Part shown: piece after piece, positions 27,932-37,900 of the stretch | Numbering within the stretch: position 1 is the first letter of the stretch | Layout of the letters: every line of letters starts with the position of its first letter | Assembly (NCBI GenBank): GCA_011525365.1 | Contig: WTGQ01000002.1 | Location: 2,460,773 to 2,524,772 of the forward strand | Direction: 5' to 3' | Source of the DNA: Acidobacteriota bacterium | GTDB taxonomy: Bacteria; Acidobacteriota; Thermoanaerobaculia; Multivoradales; Multivoraceae | Length of the DNA: 64,000 bases | Translations under genes and position numbers: made by a program | The notes under the pieces: model-generated | Databases searched by the model: none | Seen by the model: the letters and a program-made list of their open reading frames with translations, nothing else | Told to the model about the DNA's origin: nothing

Positions 27932-30631
27932 ATGAGGAAACCTGAAGTCGAGCCCCTCCGCCTGTCGTACCTGCTGGTCCTGTTCCTGGCGCTCTGCCTG
28001 GCCGTTCCAGTTCTGGCTCAGGAGGGAGACAACCAAGACGAGGCCGAGGCCGAAGAACCGCAGGAGTTCGAAGAGACGATCGTCGTCGTCGGCACCCGCA
28101 CGGAGGGACGCACCGTCACCGCATCGCCCGTGCCGGTCGACGTGATTCCCGAGACCGAGCTGGTCAGCCAGGGCAACAACGATCTGACGAACCGGATCCG
28201 CACCGTCGTCCCGTCCTACAACGTCGGCACGCAGCCGATCAGCGACGCGGCCACTCTGATTCGTCCGGCCAACCTCCGCGGCCTGGCGCCGGACCATACG
28301 CTCGTTCTGGTCAACGGCAAGCGCCGTCACCGCGCCGCCGTCATCGCCTGGTTGGGCAACGGCATCTCCGACGGCTCCCAGGGGCCGGACATTTCCGTCA
28401 TCCCGGCCATCGCGCTGCGGCAGGTCGAGGTCCTGCGTGACGGCGCCTCGGCACAGTACGGCTCGGACGCGATCGCCGGGGTGCTCAACTTCCAGCTCAA
28501 GGATGCGAGTTCCGGCGGCAGCGTGGAGATTCGCACCGGCCAGTTCCAGGACTCGAACCCCGGATCCAGCGCCGGCTTCGGCGGCCAGTACACCTTCGCC
28601 GGCGACAAGGGCAATTCCTACGCAGTCGCCGCGAACTTCGGCATGCCGATGGGCGATAACGGCTTCTTCAACCTGAGCATGGAGTACGGCGCCGCCGACC
28701 CGACCAGCCGTAGCGTCCAGCGAAACGACGCGCTGTCCGTCATCCGCGGAGGCAACAGCATGGTGAGAGACCCGGCGCAGGTCTGGGGCTCGCCTCTGCT
28801 CGAGGACGACATCAAGGTGTTCGCCAACTTCGGCACGCTCTTCAACAACGGCGCCCAGTTCTACGGCCACGCGAACTACGCCACGCGGACGACCACGGGC
28901 GGCTTCTACTTCCGCAACCCGCACACGCGCTCCGGCGTGTTCAGCAACGACGGCGGCGGTTCCATCCTGGTCGGCGACCGGCTTTGGGCCAGCACCGGCG
29001 TCGCCGGCGCCGGCGGCTGTCCCGCGCTCTCGGTCGTGTCGGCCGGCGATGGCGGCACGGCCCCCGACCCGGCGGCCCTCGCGGCCATCGAGGCGAATCC
29101 GAACTGCTTCACCCTCTACTCGCGCTTCCCCGGCGGCTTCACGCCGCAGTTCGGAGGCGACCTGACGGATTCCTCGATCGTCGCCGGCGTCCGCGGCTAC
29201 CTCGACAGCGGCATGACCTGGGATCTCAGCGTCAACGTCGGCAGCAGCGAGGTCGACCAGTTCATCTACAACACGGTGAACGCCTCGCTCGGCTACGACA
29301 CGCCGACGTCGTTCAACCCCGGCATCTACGAGCAGACGGATACGAACGTCAACTTCGACATCACCTATCCGGTGCGCGAGAACATGAGTCTCGCCGCGGG
29401 CCTTGAGTGGCGCAACGAGCAGTTCCGCATCGGCGCCGGGGACGCCGCGTCCTGGGAGATCGGCCCCTACGCCGCCCAGGGATTCGGCTCCGGCTCGAAC
29501 GGCTTCAACGGCTACCGGCCCGAGAACTCGGGTACCTGGGACCGTGCGAACGTCGCCATCTACGGTGACCTCGAGATCGACTCGCCGGACGACAGGGGAA
29601 CCTTCACCGCCGCGCTGCGGGTCGAGGACTTCGACGGCTTCGGCAACACGATCAACGCGAAGGTGTCCGGTCGCCGCCAGGTGTCCGACGCGGTGTCACT
29701 GCGCGCCGCAGCCAGCACCGGCTTCCGCGCGCCGACGCCCGGCCAGCAGAACGCGTTCAACGTGACGACGGCCTTCGACCCCGAGACCGGCGGCCTGTCG
29801 AACAGCGGCACCGTGCCTTCGACCTCCTTGCCGGCTGCTCTGCGAGGCGGCGAGGACCTCCAGCCGGAGGAGGCGGTCAACCTCTCGGCCGGTCTGGTGG
29901 TGGACCAGGGCGACTTCACCCTGACGGCGGACATCTTCCTCATCGACGTGGACGATCGGCTCGCGGTGTCCGAGACCTTCCGCCAGTGCGCCCTGATTCA
30001 GGAACCGAATTGCGTGACGGACGCGGAGATCGAGCAACTGCTCTCCGGCGGCTTCGTCGAGGCGCGGAACCTGAAGAACTTCCGGTTCTTCGTCAACGAC
30101 TTCGCGACCCAGACGCAGGGTCTGGACGTGGTCGGCACATGGACGCCGGCGGGGCTCGGCGGCGACACGAGCTTCAGCCTCGTGTTCAACTACACCGACA
30201 CGGAGGTCACGGACCACAACCCCGACACGGTCGGCCCCTTCCGGATCGCCACGATCGAACAGGGTCTGCCGAAGTTCCGCTACAACCTGTCGATGAACCA
30301 CGGCGCCGAGAACTGGAACCTGATGGCCCGCGTGAACTACTTCGACGGCTGGTGGGACAGTGAGGACGCGCAGAACCTCCTCGGCCGGAACAACGCGCCG
30401 ATGTACCCGGACTACAGCGGCGAGTTCCTGCTCGACGTCGAACTCGGCTTCCCGCTGCCGAACAACACGTCGATCGCGCTCGGTGTGCAGAACCTGCTGA
30501 ACACCTACCCGGAGGACAACCCCGGCGCCGCCGACGGAGTCGGCAACCGGTACGGCCAGTTCTCGCCGTTCGGTTTCAACGGGGCCTACTACTACGTCCG
30601 CTTCAACTACGCCTGGGGTCAGAGCTTCTAG
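27932..30631 (+). CDS. TonB-dependent outer-membrane receptor
   Basis: The start is the ATG at 27932, preceded by AAAGGAG. The 899-residue protein has a signal peptide, an acidic linker, then a plug domain ('EETIVVVGTRTEGRTV' and 'VPVDVIPETELVSQGNNDL'). A long beta-barrel ends in aromatic residue F899 after 'YYYVRFNYAWGQS'. TonB-dependent receptors import large substrates such as siderophores, cobalamin, glycans or peptides. No neighbouring gene indicates which. A TonB-box candidate is the segment before the plug. Confidence 0.93.
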   Translation: MRKPEVEPLRLSYLLVLFLALCLAVPVLAQEGDNQDEAEAEEPQEFEETIVVVGTRTEGRTVTASPVPVDVIPETELVSQGNNDLTNRIRTVVPSYNVGTQPISDAATLIRPANLRGLAPDHTLVLVNGKRRHRAAVIAWLGNGISDGSQGPDISVIPAIALRQVEVLRDGASAQYGSDAIAGVLNFQLKDASSGGSVEIRTGQFQDSNPGSSAGFGGQYTFAGDKGNSYAVAANFGMPMGDNGFFNLSMEYGAADPTSRSVQRNDALSVIRGGNSMVRDPAQVWGSPLLEDDIKVFANFGTLFNNGAQFYGHANYATRTTTGGFYFRNPHTRSGVFSNDGGGSILVGDRLWASTGVAGAGGCPALSVVSAGDGGTAPDPAALAAIEANPNCFTLYSRFPGGFTPQFGGDLTDSSIVAGVRGYLDSGMTWDLSVNVGSSEVDQFIYNTVNASLGYDTPTSFNPGIYEQTDTNVNFDITYPVRENMSLAAGLEWRNEQFRIGAGDAASWEIGPYAAQGFGSGSNGFNGYRPENSGTWDRANVAIYGDLEIDSPDDRGTFTAALRVEDFDGFGNTINAKVSGRRQVSDAVSLRAAASTGFRAPTPGQQNAFNVTTAFDPETGGLSNSGTVPSTSLPAALRGGEDLQPEEAVNLSAGLVVDQGDFTLTADIFLIDVDDRLAVSETFRQCALIQEPNCVTDAEIEQLLSGGFVEARNLKNFRFFVNDFATQTQGLDVVGTWTPAGLGGDTSFSLVFNYTDTEVTDHNPDTVGPFRIATIEQGLPKFRYNLSMNHGAENWNLMARVNYFDGWWDSEDAQNLLGRNNAPMYPDYSGEFLLDVELGFPLPNNTSIALGVQNLLNTYPEDNPGAADGVGNRYGQFSPFGFNGAYYYVRFNYAWGQSF

Positions 30632-30660
30632 AAGCTCCCGATCTCAGCGTTCGACCTTCC

Positions 30661-32469
30661 TCAGCCGCCCGCCGCCGACTGGATCGGCGCGGGCGGCTGT
30701 TGCCTTTCCAGGCTCTGGAGCAACCAGTAGCGGCGGTACAGCTCGTTCGCCGCGTACAGTTCCTCGTGGCTGCCGGCGGCCACGAGCCGTCCCTGGTCCA
30801 GGACGTGGATCCGCCCGGCCCGGCGCGCGGTGGCCAGACGGTGGGCAATGACGATCGTCGTCCTGCCCTCCAGCAACTGCTCGATCGCCCGCTGGACCGT
30901 CGCCTCTGAGTCCGGATCGAGAGAACTCGTCGCCTCGTCCAGCAGCAGGATCTGCGGGTCGCGCAGGAAGGCGCGCGCGATAGCGACCCGCTGCCGTTGG
31001 CCAGCCGAGAGACGGACGCCGCGCTCGCCGACCTCCGTTTCGAAGCCCTCGTCCAGGCGTTCGATGAACGAGGCGGCGCCCGCCGCTTCGGCGGCCGCTC
31101 GCACGTCGTCGTCGCCCGCGTCCGGCCTGGCCAGCCGGATGTTCTCGGCCACGGAACCGGAGAACAGGAAGATGTCCTGGGGCACCAGGGCCATGCGGCG
31201 CCGCAGATCGGCCAGCGCGACATCCCGAAGCGGCCGGCCGTCGATCAGGATCTCCCCCTGCTGCGCTTCGTAGAAGCGAAGCAGCAGGGAAAAGAGTGTG
31301 CTCTTGCCGGAACCCGAGGGTCCGACCAACGCCGCCAGTTCCCCCGGCTCGATCTCCAGCGACACGTCGGTGAGAGCGGGCTCTTCGGCGCCCTCGTAGC
31401 GGAAGCCGACCGAACGGAGGCTCACGGCGGCGGCGTCCTGCGCCAGCGGGACGGGCGAGACCGGGTCGACGATCGCTGAATGCTCGTCGAGTAGCTGGAA
31501 GACGCGCTCGCTCGATCCCCGCAGTCGACGGTAGCCGGCGTAGAGCGATCCCAACTGACCCACCGATGTCGCGATCGCAAACGTGTAGAGGAGAAACGAC
31601 GTCAACTGACCCGCCGTCATCGCACCATCGATCATCAGGTTTCCGCCGTATCCGAGCACGAGAGCGAAGGCGGTGAAACCGAAGAACGTGATCAGACCGC
31701 TGAACGCGCCGTAAAGACGGATGTTGCGGAACTGGACGCCGAGCAGATCGACCAACCGCTCGCCGTAGCGGCCCCGCGCCTGTTCCTCCGCCGAGAACGC
31801 CTGCAGGGTTCGGACGCCGGCCAGTGCCTCCTCGGCCCAGGCGGAAGTCTCCGCGACCGCGTCCCGCTCTTCGACCGCCACCTTCTCGAGTCGCCGGCCG
31901 AAGACCATCGCGAACAGCACGACCGGCGGCACGACCAGCAAGGCGACCACGGTCAACCGGGTCTGCATGACGAGGAGAATCGCCAGCACGCCGACGAAAC
32001 GCGCCACCGCCTGGAGCCCGGACGGGATCTGCTCCGTCAGGGCGGTCTGCACCACCGTGAGGTCCGAGTTCATCCGCGACAGCAGTTCGCCGACCCGACG
32101 CCGGTCGAAGAAGTCGATCGACAGACCGACCAGGTGATCGAACAGGCGCCGGCGCAGATCACGCAGCAGACGGGCGCCGGCCGCGCCGAGAAGCCAGGCC
32201 TGGAAGTAGCCGAGCAGACCGAGGACCGCGAACAGGCCAATCAGCCAGATGACGAGTTGACGAAGCTCCTGAACGGAACCGGACTCGAGCGCGCTGTCCA
32301 CGAACTGCCCTGCCCGCATCGGTACCAGCAGGAAGACGCCGCTGCCGGCGAGCAGGAGGACGGTGCCCCAGCACAACGGCTGCAGGTACGGTCTGGCAAG
32401 CCCGTACAGGCGGCGGAACGGAACCGGCGCGGAGGACCGCTCGTCCCTTTCGCGGCCCGTCGAACTCAC
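30661..32469 (-). CDS. ABC exporter, fused permease-ATPase (MsbA-like)
   Basis: The 602-residue half-transporter has six membrane segments (to about residue 320) and a C-terminal nucleotide-binding domain with Walker A GPSGSGKST, signature LSAGQRQR and Walker B ILLLDEATSSLD. Such proteins homodimerise to flip lipids, peptides or drugs. The start is a GTG at 32469 that overlaps the upstream gene's stop (GTGA), so both are in one operon. It converges with the TonB-dependent receptor. Confidence 0.92.
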   Translation of the reverse strand: MSSTGRERDERSSAPVPFRRLYGLARPYLQPLCWGTVLLLAGSGVFLLVPMRAGQFVDSALESGSVQELRQLVIWLIGLFAVLGLLGYFQAWLLGAAGARLLRDLRRRLFDHLVGLSIDFFDRRRVGELLSRMNSDLTVVQTALTEQIPSGLQAVARFVGVLAILLVMQTRLTVVALLVVPPVVLFAMVFGRRLEKVAVEERDAVAETSAWAEEALAGVRTLQAFSAEEQARGRYGERLVDLLGVQFRNIRLYGAFSGLITFFGFTAFALVLGYGGNLMIDGAMTAGQLTSFLLYTFAIATSVGQLGSLYAGYRRLRGSSERVFQLLDEHSAIVDPVSPVPLAQDAAAVSLRSVGFRYEGAEEPALTDVSLEIEPGELAALVGPSGSGKSTLFSLLLRFYEAQQGEILIDGRPLRDVALADLRRRMALVPQDIFLFSGSVAENIRLARPDAGDDDVRAAAEAAGAASFIERLDEGFETEVGERGVRLSAGQRQRVAIARAFLRDPQILLLDEATSSLDPDSEATVQRAIEQLLEGRTTIVIAHRLATARRAGRIHVLDQGRLVAAGSHEELYAANELYRRYWLLQSLERQQPPAPIQSAAGG

Positions 32470-33623
32470 CTGCCGACCGTCAGCGTGATGACGAGTTCCG
32501 GCCGCTCCGCGTCCGCGACGATCTCGTCGAAGGCCGCGGCGTCCATCGACAGCGGCAGCTCGAACGCCACCGAGCCGTGCTCGATCTGCTCGGGGATGTT
32601 GCGGCCGACCCGGCCTGAGGTAGCGCCCGAGGCGACCGGGTCATCGTCGTCCGGGCGACCGGCCCGCCGGAGGTCGACGTCGATGCTGACTCGCTGGGCG
32701 GCCCGCCTGCCGTGAACGGCCACCTCCACGTCGAGCTCGACCCGGCCGCGACGCGCGCGGCGTTCGACCTGCACACTCTCGATCGTCACCCCTTCGGACA
32801 GGTAGGGGGCGGTGTCGCGCGTGATCCAGCCATACCCCGCGGGAAGAGCCTCAACCGCCCCCAACGGCACGCGGAGCACCATGGGCGACGCCATGGCGAT
32901 GCGTTCGATCGCCGCCGCGTCGACGGCGCGGGCGGAACCGGGCGTTATGTCACCCGCCGCCGGCGCGACGGCCGCCGGCGCGGGCGGAGGCGCTGGCGAA
33001 TCTGGTTCGACCGCCGCCGGGGAAGGCGGGTCCACGGACGCGGGCGGGTTTGCGGCTGTTTCGACTGGCCGGACCGGCCGCGGCTCAGGGCGGCCGGCAG
33101 GAACGTAGTGCCCCTCGAACAGCACGGTCGAAGAACGGTCGCCGCGGCGCGCGCGTCTCGACGTGCCGGCAGTCCGGGCGATCCGTCCATCGGGTTCCAG
33201 GCTCAACCGTTCCCGCCAGTTGGAGCTCCGTCCATCCGCGCCAACGTACTCGCCCTCGAACACCAGGTCCTCGCCGTCGACCGTACCGTCCGAGCGCACG
33301 ATGACTCCCCGGTTCGAGACGCTGAGCCGTCGCCAAGCCCTGGCGGCCGGATCGAAGGAGCTGTACGTGCGGCCCGACCTGCCATCGACGAAAGACCATG
33401 TCTCCGCGATCAGGCAGCCGTCCTCCAGCTTCTCCACCCGGCTGCGGCCGACGGTCTCCCCGCCCGACACCAGGCGCCACTCGCCGAGCAGAAGATCCAA
33501 AGCCCGGTAGCTCTCGTCCGTTTCGCACGGGCCGGAGGCCTGCGCCGACAGCGGGCAGGCCGCCGCGAGAGCAGAAGCGCACAACAGCGCGGGCGTCAGA
33601 GGCCAACTCTTCGGTCGTTTCAT
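32466..33623 (-). CDS. secreted protein of unknown function, Pro-rich linker
   Basis: The ATG at 33623 follows a strong GGGGGAGA Shine-Dalgarno and opens a signal peptide; the protein has 385 residues. The N-terminal half (about 30-190) resembles lipocalin-like DUF1579/heat-shock-type domains ('LLGEWRLVSGGETVGRSRVEKLEDGCLI'). A Pro/Ala-rich linker (about 195-240) leads to a C-terminal beta-rich domain. It is translationally coupled to the MsbA-like exporter, but no function can be assigned. Confidence 0.75.
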   Translation of the reverse strand: MKRPKSWPLTPALLCASALAAACPLSAQASGPCETDESYRALDLLLGEWRLVSGGETVGRSRVEKLEDGCLIAETWSFVDGRSGRTYSSFDPAARAWRRLSVSNRGVIVRSDGTVDGEDLVFEGEYVGADGRSSNWRERLSLEPDGRIARTAGTSRRARRGDRSSTVLFEGHYVPAGRPEPRPVRPVETAANPPASVDPPSPAAVEPDSPAPPPAPAAVAPAAGDITPGSARAVDAAAIERIAMASPMVLRVPLGAVEALPAGYGWITRDTAPYLSEGVTIESVQVERRARRGRVELDVEVAVHGRRAAQRVSIDVDLRRAGRPDDDDPVASGATSGRVGRNIPEQIEHGSVAFELPLSMDAAAFDEIVADAERPELVITLTVGR

Positions 33624-33636
33624 ACCGTCTCCCCCG

Positions 33637-34932
33637 TCAGGTGCCCAGAAGGGCGATCTTGATGATGAACACGACCGCGAGAACCGCCACTGCCGGACGC
33701 AGTTGACCAAATCGACCGGCAAGCAGCTTGATCGCCGTGTAGGTGATGAAACCGGCCGCGATGCCGTGGGCGATCGAAAAGCTGAACGGGATCGTCACCG
33801 CGAGCACCACCGCCGGAACGTACTCGGTCGCGTCGTTCCAGTCGATCTCGATCATGTTGCGAATCATCACGCTGGCAACGAAGAGCAGGGCGGCAGCGGT
33901 CGCGAACGGCGGAATCGTCGCAGCCAGCGGCGACAGGAAGAGGGTCAGCAGGAACAGCGCCGCGACCGTGACAGAGGTCAGTCCGGTACGCCCTCCCGCC
34001 TTCACGCCGGCAGCGCTCTCGATGTAGCTCGTTACGGAGGAAGTGCCAAGAACCGACCCGAGCACGGAAGCGCCGGAATCGACGATGACGGCGTGCCTCA
34101 ACCGCGGCAGGTTGCCGTCTCCGTCGAGCAGGTTCCCCTGCTTGGCAACCGCGATCAGAGTCCCCGAGGTGTCGAACAGATCCGTGAACAGGAAGGCGAA
34201 GATGATCCCGATGAAGGCCGCGTCGAAGGCGGCAACGATGTGCAACTTGCCGAACGTGGGGGCTAGCGACGGAACGGCCGACACCGCCCCCTGCCAGCTC
34301 GCCTCACCGACGAGGATGCCGATCAGGGTCACAGCGAGGATCCCGATCAGCACGGCCCCTGCCTTCTTCAGGGTATCGAGCGCCGCGATCAGCACCAGGC
34401 CCACGACCGCCAGGACGACGCTCCAGGACGTCACGTCGCCGAGTCCGACCAGCGTCGCCTCGCTGGTGACGACGATGCCGGCGTTCCGCATCGCGATGAG
34501 GGCGAGGAAGAAGCCGATGCCCGCTGCCGTCGCCATCTTGAGGGAACGCGGGAAAGCGTTCACGATCCAGGCCCGGACCGGAAGAACCGAGATGAGGACG
34601 AAGCAGACGCCGGAGATGAACAGCGCTCCGAGCGCGACCTGCCAGGGATGCCCCATCCCCAGCACGACGCCGTACGTGAAGTAGGCGTTGATCCCCATCC
34701 CCGGAGCCAGGGCGATCGGGTAGTTCGCGTACAGCCCCATCGCGGCGCAGGCAATCGCCGCGGCGAGACAGGTGGCGACGAAGACCGCGCCGCGGTCCAT
34801 CCCCGCCTCGCTGAGGATCTGCGGGTTGACGACGGCGACGTAGGCCATCGTCAGGTAGGTCGTGACGCCGGCGGCGACCTCTCTCCTGGCCGTCGTCTCG
34901 TGCCGGTCGAGACGGAAGAGGCGGTTCAACAC
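33637..34932 (-). CDS. NCS2 family permease (AzgA/PbuG-like purine transporter)
   Basis: The 431-residue protein has 12-14 hydrophobic segments and the AzgA/PbuG N-terminus 'TTYLTMAYVAVVNPQILSEAG', then 'ALAPGMGINAYFTY'. Such carriers take up adenine, guanine or hypoxanthine by proton symport. It is separate from the downstream secreted gene by 13 bp and may share its transcript. Guanine/hypoxanthine preference is a family-level guess. Confidence 0.9.
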   Translation of the reverse strand: MLNRLFRLDRHETTARREVAAGVTTYLTMAYVAVVNPQILSEAGMDRGAVFVATCLAAAIACAAMGLYANYPIALAPGMGINAYFTYGVVLGMGHPWQVALGALFISGVCFVLISVLPVRAWIVNAFPRSLKMATAAGIGFFLALIAMRNAGIVVTSEATLVGLGDVTSWSVVLAVVGLVLIAALDTLKKAGAVLIGILAVTLIGILVGEASWQGAVSAVPSLAPTFGKLHIVAAFDAAFIGIIFAFLFTDLFDTSGTLIAVAKQGNLLDGDGNLPRLRHAVIVDSGASVLGSVLGTSSVTSYIESAAGVKAGGRTGLTSVTVAALFLLTLFLSPLAATIPPFATAAALLFVASVMIRNMIEIDWNDATEYVPAVVLAVTIPFSFSIAHGIAAGFITYTAIKLLAGRFGQLRPAVAVLAVVFIIKIALLGT

Positions 34933-34990
34933 CCGGACCTCCCGGCCGCTACCGCTCCTGGTATCTGGCCCGCCCGCCGCAAGCTGCCGG

Positions 34991-37900
34991 TCAGCCTTCC
35001 GCCGGCCTCACGACGAAGAGCAGGTCGCCCTGGTTGACGACCTGGCCGTTCGCCGCGTTGACCCGCATCACCTCGTATCGGGAGTGGCCTGCGAACAGCT
35101 CGGCGCCGGCGTCCAGGGACGCGAGCGACACCGGCCTGAACAGCTTCATCGCCTCGATCAGGCACAGGGTCTTCTCCCGGCTCACGATGTCGCCCACGCG
35201 GACGAAGGGCGGATCGTTCGGGGAGGCGGCGCCATAGAAGAGACCGCCGGACGGCGCCTTGACCTTGAGTTCGTCGCTGCCCTCGATCTCGATGTCGGCC
35301 CGGTCAACGCTACGGCCGACACCCGCGAACCGCTCGACCTCGCCCACCAGCTCGTCCCCGGAGATACGGTCCAGGAAGTCGGTGAGGAAGCGCGTGTCGT
35401 AGTCGCCCGACCGGAACTGCTCGTCACACAGGACGCGGCGAAGCAACGCCAGGTTCGTGCACACGCCTTCGATGGCGACCTCTTCCAGGTAGGAGATGAG
35501 CCGATCGATCGTGTCCGCGCGGTCTTTGCCGTGGCACACGACCTGCGCGACCAGGCTGTCGTAGTAGGGCGACACGACGACACCCGTATCGATCGTCGCC
35601 AGCACGTCGATGTCCTCACGCTGCGGGAAGTCGCAGCGGGTCACCGTCCCGGGCGAAGGCAGGATGTCGATCCCTTCGGCCGAGAGAGAGGCGCGTTCCG
35701 CGTTGATCCGGACCTCCATGGCGTAGCCGTCCTCCGAGAGGGGCGCGTCGGCGATCCTCGCCCCGCCGGCAATCTCGAACTGGGCCTTGACGATGTCCGT
35801 GCCGCTGACCGCCTCGGTCACCGGATGCTCGACCTGAAGCCGCGTGTTCATCTCCATGAAGTAGAGCTTCCGGTCCTCGAGGTCGAAGATGAACTCCACC
35901 GTGCCCGCGCCGACATAGCCGATCTCCGCGGCGATCGCCGCGGCGTAGCGGAAGCTCTCGGCACGCAGCGCCTCCGGCAGCGCCCTCGACCCCGATTCCT
36001 CTATCAGCTTCTGGTTGTTCCGTTGCACACTGCAGTCGCGCAGGCCCAGCACGCGGACCGTGCCGTGCTGGTCGCAGAGCACCTGCACCTCGACATGACG
36101 CAGCGACACGACGCACTTCTCGAGATAGCAGTCCGCGTTGCCGAAGGCGCTCTCCGCCTCGACGCGAATCTGGGCGAACGCTTCCCGGAAATCCTCCGCC
36201 CGGTCCACCCGCCGGATGCCCTTGCCGCCGCCGCCATGAACCGCCTTGAGCATGACCGGGAAGCCGATCGACTCGGCGACGGCGAGGGCCGTGTCCGCGT
36301 CGGTCAGGATGCCCTCGCTGCCCGGCACGACGGGCACTCCCACCTGGACCGCGGTCTGAATCGCGTTCGACTTGTTGCCCATCCGCCGCATCGCATCGCC
36401 GGTCGGACCGATGAAGTTCAGCCCGTGTCCCCGGCAGAGGTCAGCGAAGGACGCGCTCTCGGACAGGAATCCGATTCCGGGATGGAGCGCATCGGCCCCT
36501 TCCCGCTCGGCGATCCTGATCACCGAATGGGCGTTCAGGTAGCTCTCGTCCGGGGTGCTGCCGCCGATGCAGACCAGCGTGTCGCGGTCGCGCAGCATCG
36601 TCGCCGCCGGCGAGTCGACGTCCGGGTCGGACTGCACCAGGATCACTTCGACTCCGGCCCTTTGCGCAACCCGGACGAGCTTCACCGCGGTGCAACCCCG
36701 CGCGTGGATCAGCGCCCGCTCGACCTGGCGCGGAGCGACCGGAGGCGCGGGCTCGCGGACCTCCGTCTCTTCCTGCCGCCGCCGGCGGGCAGTCAGGAAC
36801 TCGACCCGTCGTTCCTCCTGGAGCAGCCGCCGAAGAACGGCGTCGACGGTGTCCTCCGGGACCGGAATCTGCGAATCGACCTGGCGTAGCTGCTCATCGA
36901 GCTCCTCACCGAACGGATGCTCGACGAGCCCGTGCATCGAACCCTCGACCTCGCCCAGGTAGTTCGAGAGAGTAGAAGCCATGGGCAGGTGGGAAGGAAC
37001 GACGATCTGTCCGGCGAAAGGCATGTTCGTGCCCGAGAAGTAGTAGGTCTGGACCAGGGGATGGGTGACCAGGCTCGCCTGGGCGCCGCCGGTGCAGTCG
37101 CCGTAGCCGAAGCAGATCACCGGCAGGTCGTTGTCCCGGACGAAGCGGGTGATGCGATCGTTGACGATCGACATCGAGAACAGAGCGCCGGCGCCTTCCT
37201 TCGTCAGCATGCCGCCAGAGGAGATGAAACAGACGACAGGCAGGCGTTCCTCCGCGCAGCGGAGCAGGAGCTTGCAGAACTTCTCCGCGCTAGCCATGTC
37301 GAAGGAGCCGGCCTGGAACGCGAGGTTGGAAACCAGGACGCCGACCCGGTTCCCCGCGGCGCCACCGTCCTCGCCGTCGGCCAGGGCGCCGGTCCGGATC
37401 CGGGCCAGAGCCGCCACCGTCCCGCAAGGTGTGACTCCCTGCTCGAGCGCCCGCTCGATCGATACCCGCAGTCCGGGGAAGCTCACCGGATCGGCCGTCA
37501 TCCGATCCGCTTCGATCTCCTGCACGTCGTAGAAGAAGCGATCGAGGATCGCCTGAGGCCGGCGCGGCGTGTTCCGCTTCTGCTCGGCCAGTACGTCCTC
37601 GAGCAGCAGGTCGCGGTAGGCCGCGTCGAGACGGTTCCAGAAATCCTTGATTCCGATGTTGCGCGGCGAGATGCGACCGTCGTAGCCGCGGATCCCCTGC
37701 TCGTCCTCGTAGAAGTTCGGCAGCAGGCGTTCGAACAGGAACGTCACCAGCCCGAAGAGCGGCTCCGAGATCCGCGGCATCTGGAGCCGCTTCCACTCGG
37801 CCACCGCCTTGAGCAGCCGGCCGCGCCGCGGGTGCCGGGAGAAGTGCCGCAACCAGGAGCGGAATTGCCCGCGCAGACGGGCCTCGGCCTCCTCCGCGGC